Both the position numbers and the translations under genes were made by a program. Shown piece by piece: positions 35,554 to 43,135 of a stretch of DNA of 64,000 nt (the stretch's first letter is position 1; every line of letters begins with the position of its first letter). This DNA comes from Roseibium porphyridii (GTDB lineage Bacteria; Pseudomonadota; Alphaproteobacteria; Rhizobiales; Stappiaceae), in assembly GCF_026191725.2 (NCBI RefSeq), contig NZ_CP120863.1, forward strand, positions 3,700,001 through 3,764,000, given 5' to 3'. The notes under the pieces are model-generated. The model searched no databases. It saw only the letters and a program-made list of their open reading frames with translations, and was not told the origin of the DNA.

Positions 35554-35729
35554 TCTGTGTTGCAGGTTTCCATTGAAAGTTAGGTTGTGCTGACCGTTTT
35601 CACAACAGCACGCCCAGATTCATTGCGACCCCGCAAGACCTCACCAAACGCTCAAGCCGATCTCGGTGAGAGGCTGAATTCATGCAAAGCCTGACAATCG
35701 ATTTCTCAGCCTTGAGCGTTCGATATCGC

Positions 35730-35756
35730 AGAACCCGCTCCCTTAGAGCGGGTTCT
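35730..35756 (-). terminator. Perfect hairpin after the CAP/RTX gene
   Basis: AGAACCCGCTC / GAGCGGGTTCT, 11-bp perfect stem with a 5-base loop, 8 bp past the stop of the leftward CAP gene. There is no T-tract, so it may terminate weakly or protect the 3' end. Confidence 0.5.
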
Positions 35757-35764
35757 GAAGCAGA

Positions 35765-37459
35765 TCAGACGATCGCAAAATCGTCCGGCTGAAGGATAGT
35801 TCCGTCGGCAAAAACGAACTGGTCGAGATGCGCGCCCTGGTCATTGATCGTGATTTCACCTGGACTATCATCCCATGACAGGACCATGTTGTTGTCGCTG
35901 TCGCGCGAGGCATCAATGTCGGAGCGATTGAGATCTTTGAAGACCAGCTTGTCCGCGCCATTTCCCGCCAGTTCGACGATCTCTATTTTTCCGCCTTTGG
36001 ATGTGACGACATAGGTGTCATTGCCGGAGCCACCGATAAGCTTCTGCAAGCCTCCTGCGGACGCTCCTGGCTCCAGTGTATCGTTGCCAGAACCACCTTT
36101 GAGGGTATCGTTTCCGGCATTGCCCTTGAGAATATCATTGCCACCACCGCCGTTCAGGAAATAGGCAACCTTGGCATCATCACCAACAACGCGGTCATCC
36201 TTGTCTGCGCCCTGAAATCTCTCAAAGCCGTACTTGGAGAGGGCTGCCGTGTTGAATTTCGATCCGGCCTCAACGACAAGCGTGTCGATGCCTGCGCCGC
36301 CGATGTCTCTTGGCGTGCCGTTGTCCCAGAACTTGTCGCCGCTGCCATAGAAGATGATGTCGTTTCCGGCACCACCTGCGACATCATCACGACCTGTGCC
36401 GCCTCTGATGTAATCATTGCCGGAATTTCCGCGGAGTATGTCGTTTCCAGCTCCACCGACAAGCCGATAATCGACATCGCTCTCGTTGCCGATGACGCGA
36501 TCATTCTTCTCCGCGCCTACGAACCTTTCAAAACCATACCAGGACAGGCCTGAAGTGTTGAAAACCGAGCCCTTGTTGACGATCAACGTGTCGATGCCTG
36601 CGCCGCCAATGTCCTTCGGAACCCCATTCGTCCAAAAGTCATCGCCGTTGGTATAGTAGATTGTGTCGTTGCCGTTGGTTCCGACCGGAGGCGGTGTGGT
36701 GCTCCCGCCGCCTTCCGATCCGTCCTTGACGTCCAGCTTGACGTTCTTGCCCGAGATCGAGACAGTCTTTTCAATGGTACCGTCGATGCCGGAACCAGTA
36801 AACTTGGCTGTGTAGGAACCATCTGCCAATGCAATACTGTATCCACCGCCGGGATCTGTGGCTCGAGAGGCGACAGTTGCACCAGAGGAGTTGACAATCG
36901 TGACCGTAACGGAACCGAGCCCCTCACCCAGATCATAGGACTTGTCGCTGTCAGCATCATCAAAGACAACGCCCGTCACATAGTTTTTCTCTGTCCCAGC
37001 AAAGTTTTGTGTGGCGTAGCTGGTAGAATGGTCTGGCGAGTTCGGGTGGCCACCAATGGCATCACCAACACCGAGCACTGAATAATTCGCGCTCAGAATG
37101 TTGGCTCTATGGCCAGATGAATTCATCCAGCCTTCATGCATGTCCTCAATGATCTTTTGAGGCACATACTCGCCGGATATCGGCTTGGATTGATTAAAGG
37201 GATTGTAGGCGATGTTTTCGCCCATTGGATACTCGGTCCAGCCTTCAGCTTTCATCCTGTCCCATGGCTGGGATCCGCCTGCGCCCGTATGATCAAGAAC
37301 GCGACCGGATGCCATCCAGTCGGAGTGCTTTTGAGCTGCCGAGTTAAGCTGTGCTTCGGATGCAAGTGGCTCGAGGCCTGCTGCCAGGCGTTCCTTGTTC
37401 ACGAGTTCCAAAATCAGCTGTTCGCTCGAACTCAGTCTGTTCACCGGATTGTCGGCCAT
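35765..37459 (-). CDS. Secreted CAP-domain / SdrD-like / RTX calcium-binding fusion protein
   Basis: 564 residues, no N-terminal signal peptide. Residues ~10-160 are a CAP (SCP/PR1) domain with ILELVNKERLAAGLEPL, MGENIAYNPF and SGHRANIL. Residues ~165-245 look like an SdrD/CNA-B beta-sandwich (GVVFDDADSDKSYDLGEGL), then a Thr/Pro linker, then RTX nonapeptides (GGAGNDILRGNSGND, GGSGNDTL). The C-terminal ~60 residues match the closing segment of RTX proteins (QFVFADGTILQPDDFAIV), the type I secretion signal. Within the repeat part two ~105-residue modules are tandem duplicates (DFWTNGVPKDIGGAGIDTL and KFWDNGTPRDIGGAGIDTL). AAAGGG precedes the ATG. Confidence 0.9.
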   Translation of the reverse strand: MADNPVNRLSSSEQLILELVNKERLAAGLEPLASEAQLNSAAQKHSDWMASGRVLDHTGAGGSQPWDRMKAEGWTEYPMGENIAYNPFNQSKPISGEYVPQKIIEDMHEGWMNSSGHRANILSANYSVLGVGDAIGGHPNSPDHSTSYATQNFAGTEKNYVTGVVFDDADSDKSYDLGEGLGSVTVTIVNSSGATVASRATDPGGGYSIALADGSYTAKFTGSGIDGTIEKTVSISGKNVKLDVKDGSEGGGSTTPPPVGTNGNDTIYYTNGDDFWTNGVPKDIGGAGIDTLIVNKGSVFNTSGLSWYGFERFVGAEKNDRVIGNESDVDYRLVGGAGNDILRGNSGNDYIRGGTGRDDVAGGAGNDIIFYGSGDKFWDNGTPRDIGGAGIDTLVVEAGSKFNTAALSKYGFERFQGADKDDRVVGDDAKVAYFLNGGGGNDILKGNAGNDTLKGGSGNDTLEPGASAGGLQKLIGGSGNDTYVVTSKGGKIEIVELAGNGADKLVFKDLNRSDIDASRDSDNNMVLSWDDSPGEITINDQGAHLDQFVFADGTILQPDDFAIV

Positions 37460-37902
37460 GATCTACCCTTTCCCGTTTCACGTAACGGGCCGCAGGCTCA
37501 TGGCGAATTCTGGCAAAACAACCGCGGGATTGCGGAAGGTTTGGGCAATGCTGTGTCAGAAAAAATATCTCGCACAGCGTGTAGTTGGTGTTGTCAATGA
37601 AGATTGTCGACAGAACTGGATTGGTTGGCGGATTTCTGCCCTTCATTGGTGTACCAAAAGTCGGCAGTCGACCGAAACACCAGCCTGAAAAACGCTCAAA
37701 CAAGCCTACAATTTAAGCAGGTTGCATAGATCAAAGAAGTTCGATTTTTCATTGAATTTCCAATTATTTACGCGTTTCTAGCCGGAACAATACAGGTCTG
37801 ACTGTCTTCGCGACCACTGTTGAACGGACGCTTCATGCGCAAAGTGGCCTTGTCGCGGTTCATTGCCGGTGATTAGGTGCTTGCTCAGTCTGAGGGCAGC
37901 CC
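37460..37902. other. Divergent intergenic region CAP/RTX gene / DMT exporter
   Basis: 443 bp between the two outward-facing starts. It has an A/T-rich stretch near 37740-37785 and no credible gene. A frame across 37344-37703 overlaps the CAP gene start and shows no domain. Confidence 0.5.
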
Positions 37903-38784
37903 ATGTCAACGGTCACAACACACTCCCAATCGCAAGTCAGCACCGGCATCTTGATGATGAGTGTCGGGGTTGCAAGTCTCTGTGTCAGCGACGCAATCGC
38001 GAAGGCCTTGACGGCGGATTATTCCCCAATCCAGATCATTTTCATCCGAAACATCATTGCACTTCCCTTTGCGGCACTCATCGCCCTACAGCTGGGCGGT
38101 CGCTCCGCGCTTGTGTCTCACCGGCCGATGGCTCATCTGTTGCGAGGCGTCCTCTGGCTCCTTGCTGCCGGGCTCTTTTTCACCAGCTTCATCTACCTTG
38201 GCCTTGCCGAAGCCACGACGCTCATATTTGCCATGCCAGTATTTGTGACAGCAATTTCGGCATTGCTTCTCAAGGAGCAAGTCGGGTGGCGCCGATGGAC
38301 AGCGGTTCTTGCAGGATTTTTAGGCGTCCTGGTGGTCATCAGGCCAGGTTTCGGAACGTTTCAGGCAGCGTCGTTGCTGCCTCTTACTACCGCGTTCTTC
38401 TATGCCTTGCTGATGCTGAGCGCTCGCTGGGTTGATCCGCGCGAAAGCGTCTGGACGCTTATGCTTTATCTTGTTGGTGCAGGTGCGCTCCTGAGTGCAT
38501 TGCTTCTGCCATTTGTGTGGGTACCACCGCGTCTTGAGGATATCTGGTTGTTCCTGGGCATCGCATTGTTCGGCACAGCCGGCATCACGTTGATGACACA
38601 AGCCTTCCGGTTTGCGCCGGCAGCGGTCGTTGCGCCGTTTGATTACACAGCCCTTCTTTGGGCAACGCTGCTCGGATGGTTGCTCTGGGAGGAGATACCT
38701 GATGTTGCGACATATGTTGGCGCTGTCATCATCATTGCCAGCGGCATTTATATCGTGTTGCGCGAGCGGCAACAGGAAGCATAA
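37903..38784 (+). CDS. DMT-superfamily EamA-type transporter
   Basis: 293 residues with ten predicted membrane helices in two EamA halves, the usual DMT exporter layout. The N-terminal half has the VSDAIAKALTADYSPIQIIFIRN segment and the second ends with APFDYTALLWATLLGWLLWEE, both typical. It probably exports small metabolites or amino acids. It lies between two RTX-type genes but on the opposite strand and need not be related to them. Confidence 0.92.
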   Translation: MSTVTTHSQSQVSTGILMMSVGVASLCVSDAIAKALTADYSPIQIIFIRNIIALPFAALIALQLGGRSALVSHRPMAHLLRGVLWLLAAGLFFTSFIYLGLAEATTLIFAMPVFVTAISALLLKEQVGWRRWTAVLAGFLGVLVVIRPGFGTFQAASLLPLTTAFFYALLMLSARWVDPRESVWTLMLYLVGAGALLSALLLPFVWVPPRLEDIWLFLGIALFGTAGITLMTQAFRFAPAAVVAPFDYTALLWATLLGWLLWEEIPDVATYVGAVIIIASGIYIVLRERQQEA

Positions 38785-38819
38785 CCTGAACTGTTGCTAG
38801 TGGAACTGTCCGGGCACAA

Positions 38820-38860
38820 ACAGACAGGGACGATCGATTGACCGTCCCTGTCTGTGTTGT
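38820..38860. terminator. Bidirectional terminator between DMT exporter and RTX gene
   Basis: A 13-bp perfect stem, ACAGACAGGGACG / CGTCCCTGTCTGT with a 10-base loop, lies between the convergent stops at 38784 and 38877. T-rich sequence follows on the plus strand (GTTGTTCTTT) and a shorter TTTG on the minus strand. Confidence 0.75.
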
Positions 38861-38876
38861 TCTTTGCCAATATGGA

Positions 38877-41800
38877 TCAGATAAAATCCGTATCCGGAAC
38901 AGAGACCTGAACCGCATTCGAGCCGTGTGCAAGTGCAGTTGTCAGGTCAGAGGCTACAGCCTCACCTTCAGCGCCCCCGAAGGAACCGAGAGTGTCGGCA
39001 GCTCCGTCAAGGAGGTTCATAATGTCCGCAGATGCAAACATCTCAGAGCCGATCGAGACACTGTCAGCACTCACGGCAACACCATCGTCCAAGTCCGGCT
39101 GGTCATAAATCGCCTTCAGGTCAAAGGCGAAACTGTCAGCTCCTTGAACAACCTTCAGCCATTCAACTGCGGTCGTGTCATCATCCATGCCGTAGACTGT
39201 AGCGACCGTCTTGTCCTCAACATGGATTGCCAGTTTGTCGGCCGTTTTCGTGAAGCTGAACGTATCCTCTTCAAATCCCAGGATTGTGAAGCTGCGCAAT
39301 TCGATGACATCGTTGCCATCAGGTGCCTGGCTGATTTCATCGATTTGCGGGATGTCGACACCGAAGGATTCAAGGAAAGACTGGACACCATCGGTGGCGC
39401 GTTCGGCAATCTTTGCTTCGCCATCAGCCCAAATCGCATAGACATCGTCTCCGGCTTCACCTGACAGGAAACCCGTGCCGCCAAGAACGTCATCTCCGGC
39501 ACCGCCCAAGGTGACATTGGCTTTGACTTCATAAGAACCGAAACCGTTAACACCAAATTCCGGGCTAAAGGCGGCAGCCACGTCGAGCACGCCTGAAACC
39601 GGTTCTGTGATGTCCTTGATAGCGCTTACCGTGCTTGTGAGTGCGGAACGGAAATCCTGAACCAGCGGTACATCGGAAAGCATGTCGTGGATCATGATCT
39701 TTGTGAAATCGACCACATCGAGAATAACGTCCGAACCAGCACCACCGGAATACAAGTTGCCGGCACTAATGGCTGCAATCTCGACAGGAGCGTCGTCATT
39801 GACTTCTTCGTTTAGCTCCAGGGAGTCAATCAGATCATCGAGGCTCTCGCCCGTGAGGATCAAATCGTCGCCGGCACCTCCCATTACCAGAGAGTTGGTA
39901 TCGGCTGTCGCAAAGGCGATATCGTTGTCGTCGCCGCCATGGACAATCGTGCCGGGACCGCCTGCGATCATCAAATCTGCTCCGTCGCCACCAAGCTGTG
40001 CAGTCACGACCAATTCGTCCGGCAAGGCACCGGTCACGCTGGCCTTGCGGTTGCCGTTCGCATCCTTGTCGTTGCTGAATTCGAGTGTGGCCGCAGCTTC
40101 GTCGCCCAGGGAAACGCCAAGCATTATGTCGGTCCCTGCCCCGCCATACTGGAAGGAGACAGCTCCCTTAAATTGTGGAGCAATAACGGTGGCTGCCGAC
40201 ACCATGACATCTGAGCCGTCGCCACCGAACTGTGCCACGCCTTGACCGCCGCCAACGATGATATCATTACCGGCATCAGCGTATTGCAGCACACCGACAC
40301 CACCGCCGATCATGACATCATTGCCTTGACCCATAACCTGTGTCGTCATGGCTCCAGCGCCAAAGGCAAAATCCTTGCCGGATCCGCCGAATTGGAGATT
40401 GTTGGTACCACCGCCGATCAGAACGTTGGTGCCGCCGCCTTCTGTTTCGAAATGCTCATCGAAATTCTCGATAACTTCAGCGAACTTGCCATCGTCAAAA
40501 CCAAGATCTGACGGGATCGCGCTCCACAAATGGTCTCCAAACTGGATGTTGTTCGCGCCACCTGCCATCAGGAAGTCATGGCCGGAACCGCCAATCTGGA
40601 TATTGGCACCACCAACCGCGAACAGTGCATCATCGCCGGCACCGCCATGTTGCAGGTTCAAGCCTGCCACGCCGACAAGAATGTCTTCACCATCGCCGCC
40701 GAACTGTCCGACATTGGTTCCAAGACCGAATATCTTGTCATCGCCGCCATCACCGAATTGCAGATTGCCGGCACCAGCGGCAGCCAACAGGTCTTCACCT
40801 TCACCGCCAAACTGAATGTTAGCCGCACCGAGCGCTTTCAGCTTGTCATCGCCCGCACCGCCGAACATTGTGTTGACGCCGCCCAGCGCGAACAAATCAT
40901 CTTCGCCGTCACCGCCGTGAACAACATTCACACCACCAATCGCGGTTATCGTGTCGTTGCCATCATCACCGTGAAGAACATTGACGCCACCTGCAGCCTT
41001 GATTGTGTCGTTCCCTGTGCCGCCATTGGCAACGGTCGCACCCGCCACCGCTTCGATCAGATCGTCACCGGCATCGCCATGAATGACATTTGAAATGCCA
41101 TATCCGTAGATGGCGTCATCATCCGCTCCACCGCTCATGACATTCGATGCGCCACGGCCTTCCATATGGTCTTCGCCATCTTCCCCATGCATCACATTGG
41201 ATGCACCGCGACCATAGACTTCATCGTTGCCGTCACCGCCGCGCATGACATTGGAAAGGCCTTTGCCCTCCATCACGTCGGCGCCGTCGCCGCCATGCAT
41301 GATATTGGAAGCGCCACGACCTTCCATGTGATCATTGCCAGCGTCGCCGTGCATCACATTGGAGGTGCCGTAACCAAACATCTCATCGTCGTGATTGCCA
41401 CCGCGCATGATGTTCGATGCGCCACGGCCTTCCATATGATCTTCGCCGTCATTTCCGTTCATGACATTGGAGGCGCCATAGCCAAACATGTCGTCATTGC
41501 CGGTTCCACCGTGCATCACATTCGAAAGACCGTGGCCTTCAATGTGGTCATCGCCGCTGTCGCCGTGCATGACGTTTGAAGCGCCGTAGCCGTACATGTC
41601 ATCGTCGTGATTGCCTCCGCGCATTTCATTCGATGCACCGCGGCCTTCCATATGGTCTTCACCGTCATTGCCGTTCATGACATTGGAAGCGCCATAGCCA
41701 AACATGTCATCGTTGCCGGTTCCGCCGTGCATCACATTTGAAAGACCATGGCCTTCCATGTGGTCGTCGCCGCTGTCGCCGTGCATGACGTTCGAAGCAC

Positions 41801-42443
41801 CGTAACCGTACATCTTGTCATCATGAGCACCGCCATACATGACATTGGAAGCGCCACGACCTTCCATATGGTCGTTGCCGTCCTCCCCTTTCATCACATT
41901 GGAGGCTCCGTAACCCTTCATGGTGTCATTGCCGGTTCCACCGTACATCTTGTTGGAAGCGCCATAACCGTAAAGGCCGTCGTGGCCGGAGCCGCCTTTC
42001 ATGATGTTGGTTGCGCCATATCCATAAAGACGGTCGTTGTAGCTGCCGCCGTCCATATCGTTCCAGATGCCGCGGCCGTACATATAGTCCGTGCCGGATT
42101 CGCCGCGCATGACGTTCTTGGCGCCATAACCGTAGAGATAATCCGTACCGGTTCCGCCATACATGCCATTGTAGCCGCCATAGCCATAAAGCTTGTCGGT
42201 GCCGCTTCCGCCATAAAGGTAATTTGTTGCGCCGTAGGCCTTGATCTTGTCGGTTCCGGAACCGCCATAGAGATAATTCAGTGGCGCCCAGCCTTCGATG
42301 TAATCATTGCCGGAACCGCCATAAAGCTTGTTGCGGATAGCTGAGTATCCATAAAGCTTGTCATTGCCGGAGCCGCCGTCCTTGTTGCCGTAAAGACCGT
42401 ACAATTTGTATGTCTGATGAATGCTTTTTGAAGAAGAGCCCAT
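38877..42443 (-). CDS. Large RTX protein built of MARTX-type 18-residue repeats
   Basis: 1188 residues, acidic, without signal peptide or hydrophobic pore-forming segment. From about residue 30 to 630 it is ~33 tandem 18-residue units, each a canonical half (GGTGNDDMF) plus a second half of type GYGASNVMH in which the Ca-ligand Asp is Asn. This matches the MARTX C-repeat plan (GxxNx(V/I)xxGDGxDx). The part to ~870 holds more divergent repeats (GGANIQIGGSGHD, FGDHLW), residues ~905-970 are a non-repeat segment, 980-1010 a last RTX pair, and the C-terminal ~180 residues a non-repeat tail ending VPDTDFI, probably the type I secretion signal. The HlyC-like acyltransferase gene lies 34 bp upstream in the same direction. 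AAGGAAC precedes the ATG. Confidence 0.9.
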   Translation of the reverse strand: MGSSSKSIHQTYKLYGLYGNKDGGSGNDKLYGYSAIRNKLYGGSGNDYIEGWAPLNYLYGGSGTDKIKAYGATNYLYGGSGTDKLYGYGGYNGMYGGTGTDYLYGYGAKNVMRGESGTDYMYGRGIWNDMDGGSYNDRLYGYGATNIMKGGSGHDGLYGYGASNKMYGGTGNDTMKGYGASNVMKGEDGNDHMEGRGASNVMYGGAHDDKMYGYGASNVMHGDSGDDHMEGHGLSNVMHGGTGNDDMFGYGASNVMNGNDGEDHMEGRGASNEMRGGNHDDDMYGYGASNVMHGDSGDDHIEGHGLSNVMHGGTGNDDMFGYGASNVMNGNDGEDHMEGRGASNIMRGGNHDDEMFGYGTSNVMHGDAGNDHMEGRGASNIMHGGDGADVMEGKGLSNVMRGGDGNDEVYGRGASNVMHGEDGEDHMEGRGASNVMSGGADDDAIYGYGISNVIHGDAGDDLIEAVAGATVANGGTGNDTIKAAGGVNVLHGDDGNDTITAIGGVNVVHGGDGEDDLFALGGVNTMFGGAGDDKLKALGAANIQFGGEGEDLLAAAGAGNLQFGDGGDDKIFGLGTNVGQFGGDGEDILVGVAGLNLQHGGAGDDALFAVGGANIQIGGSGHDFLMAGGANNIQFGDHLWSAIPSDLGFDDGKFAEVIENFDEHFETEGGGTNVLIGGGTNNLQFGGSGKDFAFGAGAMTTQVMGQGNDVMIGGGVGVLQYADAGNDIIVGGGQGVAQFGGDGSDVMVSAATVIAPQFKGAVSFQYGGAGTDIMLGVSLGDEAAATLEFSNDKDANGNRKASVTGALPDELVVTAQLGGDGADLMIAGGPGTIVHGGDDNDIAFATADTNSLVMGGAGDDLILTGESLDDLIDSLELNEEVNDDAPVEIAAISAGNLYSGGAGSDVILDVVDFTKIMIHDMLSDVPLVQDFRSALTSTVSAIKDITEPVSGVLDVAAAFSPEFGVNGFGSYEVKANVTLGGAGDDVLGGTGFLSGEAGDDVYAIWADGEAKIAERATDGVQSFLESFGVDIPQIDEISQAPDGNDVIELRSFTILGFEEDTFSFTKTADKLAIHVEDKTVATVYGMDDDTTAVEWLKVVQGADSFAFDLKAIYDQPDLDDGVAVSADSVSIGSEMFASADIMNLLDGAADTLGSFGGAEGEAVASDLTTALAHGSNAVQVSVPDTDFI
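41370..41801 (-). repeat. Tandem 216-bp duplication inside the RTX gene
   Basis: Protein residues 215-286 and 287-358 are near-identical 72-residue blocks of four 18-residue units; the underlying DNA copies (41586-41801 and 41370-41585) differ mostly at third codon positions and in a few residues (E/I, D/E, Y/F near the end). This is a higher-order repeat on top of the 54-bp period and implies recent unit duplication. Confidence 0.8.
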
Positions 42444-42477
42444 TTTGAAAGTTCCTTAAAATAGAGAAATGAATGGA

Positions 42478-42948
42478 TCACGCCGCAAAGGCGCGGGCTT
42501 TTACAGAACGGCCGTTTTGATCCAGTCCGGGATGCTGGACGATGCGCAGAACGCGGCCTTTTGCATCACGCCGGACCGAACGAAGCGCACGTTCGGGAAA
42601 TACGGTCCGTTTCAGATCTCGCGCGGTCGCAAAACCGTCGCCAAAGGGCGCGATGAAATCGATCACCACCGGGTTGGAACCGTTGTTCCATTCCTCAGGG
42701 TCTGGGACGTGATTTTCGTGAAGAACAGCCCGTTCCGTTTTCTCGTCGAGCCAGGCCCAGGTTGCCAGTGCAACGGGCAGTCCGCCACGCCGCCAGATGC
42801 GAACCTGACCAAGCATAAGCGGCGGCAAGATGAGGCCTCCGACTTCGGCAATGGTACGGTCCTTGTGCAAGGCGCTTTCAGCCATTAGGGCCGTCGCCTC
42901 GCCAAGCATGGCAAACGTCACTTCCGGGGTGGGTTGCAATTGGGCCAT
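42478..42948 (-). CDS. Toxin-activating lysine acyltransferase, HlyC/RtxC family
   Basis: 156 residues. HlyC-type enzymes move a fatty acyl group from acyl-ACP to lysines of RTX toxins in the cytosol before secretion. The two catalytic residues are present with the same 69-residue spacing as HlyC (His23/Asp92): His28 in SALHKDR and Asp97 in VVIDFIAPFGDG, the latter being the strongest family signature. LPVALATWAWLDE corresponds to the YPVAYCSWANLS block. AGGAG precedes the ATG. The gene is 34 bp upstream of the giant RTX gene in the same direction, the standard rtxC-rtxA order. Confidence 0.9.
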   Translation of the reverse strand: MAQLQPTPEVTFAMLGEATALMAESALHKDRTIAEVGGLILPPLMLGQVRIWRRGGLPVALATWAWLDEKTERAVLHENHVPDPEEWNNGSNPVVIDFIAPFGDGFATARDLKRTVFPERALRSVRRDAKGRVLRIVQHPGLDQNGRSVKARAFAA

Positions 42949-43002
42949 TGTTTCAGCTCCTGACAGCGTTTCCGTTGTCAGAAAGCTAAGATCGGCCGGA
43001 AT

Positions 43003-43018
43003 TACCCGGTATGGGGTA
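43003..43018. promoter_or_regulatory. TACCC-N6-GGGTA palindrome upstream of the acyltransferase/RTX genes
   Basis: On the minus strand TACCC CATACC GGGTA, perfect 5-bp arms, 55 bp upstream of the acyltransferase start in the 187-bp gap after the sensor kinase gene. Position and form suit a binding site for the NarL/LuxR-type response regulator encoded nearby; a second inverted repeat CTGACA-N10-TGTCAG lies at about 42959-42980. Confidence 0.4.
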
Positions 43019-43135
43019 GATCCCCCAATCGCAGCCTTCGCATATGGATTTTGCAGCGATCGGGCTCAGTCACGCCGCGACCATGAGCGTCTCAGAAGCA
43101 GGCAACCCTTTTGCGGTTGCGATCCAGTTTCATTG

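Noticed and set aside
41748..42344. 198-codon plus-strand open frame antisense to the RTX gene, rich in Val/Ala/His
   Set aside because: It is the mirror of the 18-residue repeat codons (NVMHG read backwards gives HHVGG-like text), as are similar frames at 41166-41579 and 40348-40815. No ribosome site or independent domain.
38877..42443. Regular 54-bp repeats that could suggest a CRISPR or satellite array
   Set aside because: The period is a whole number of codons, the frame is open for 1188 codons and the repeats translate into RTX motifs, so it is coding DNA.
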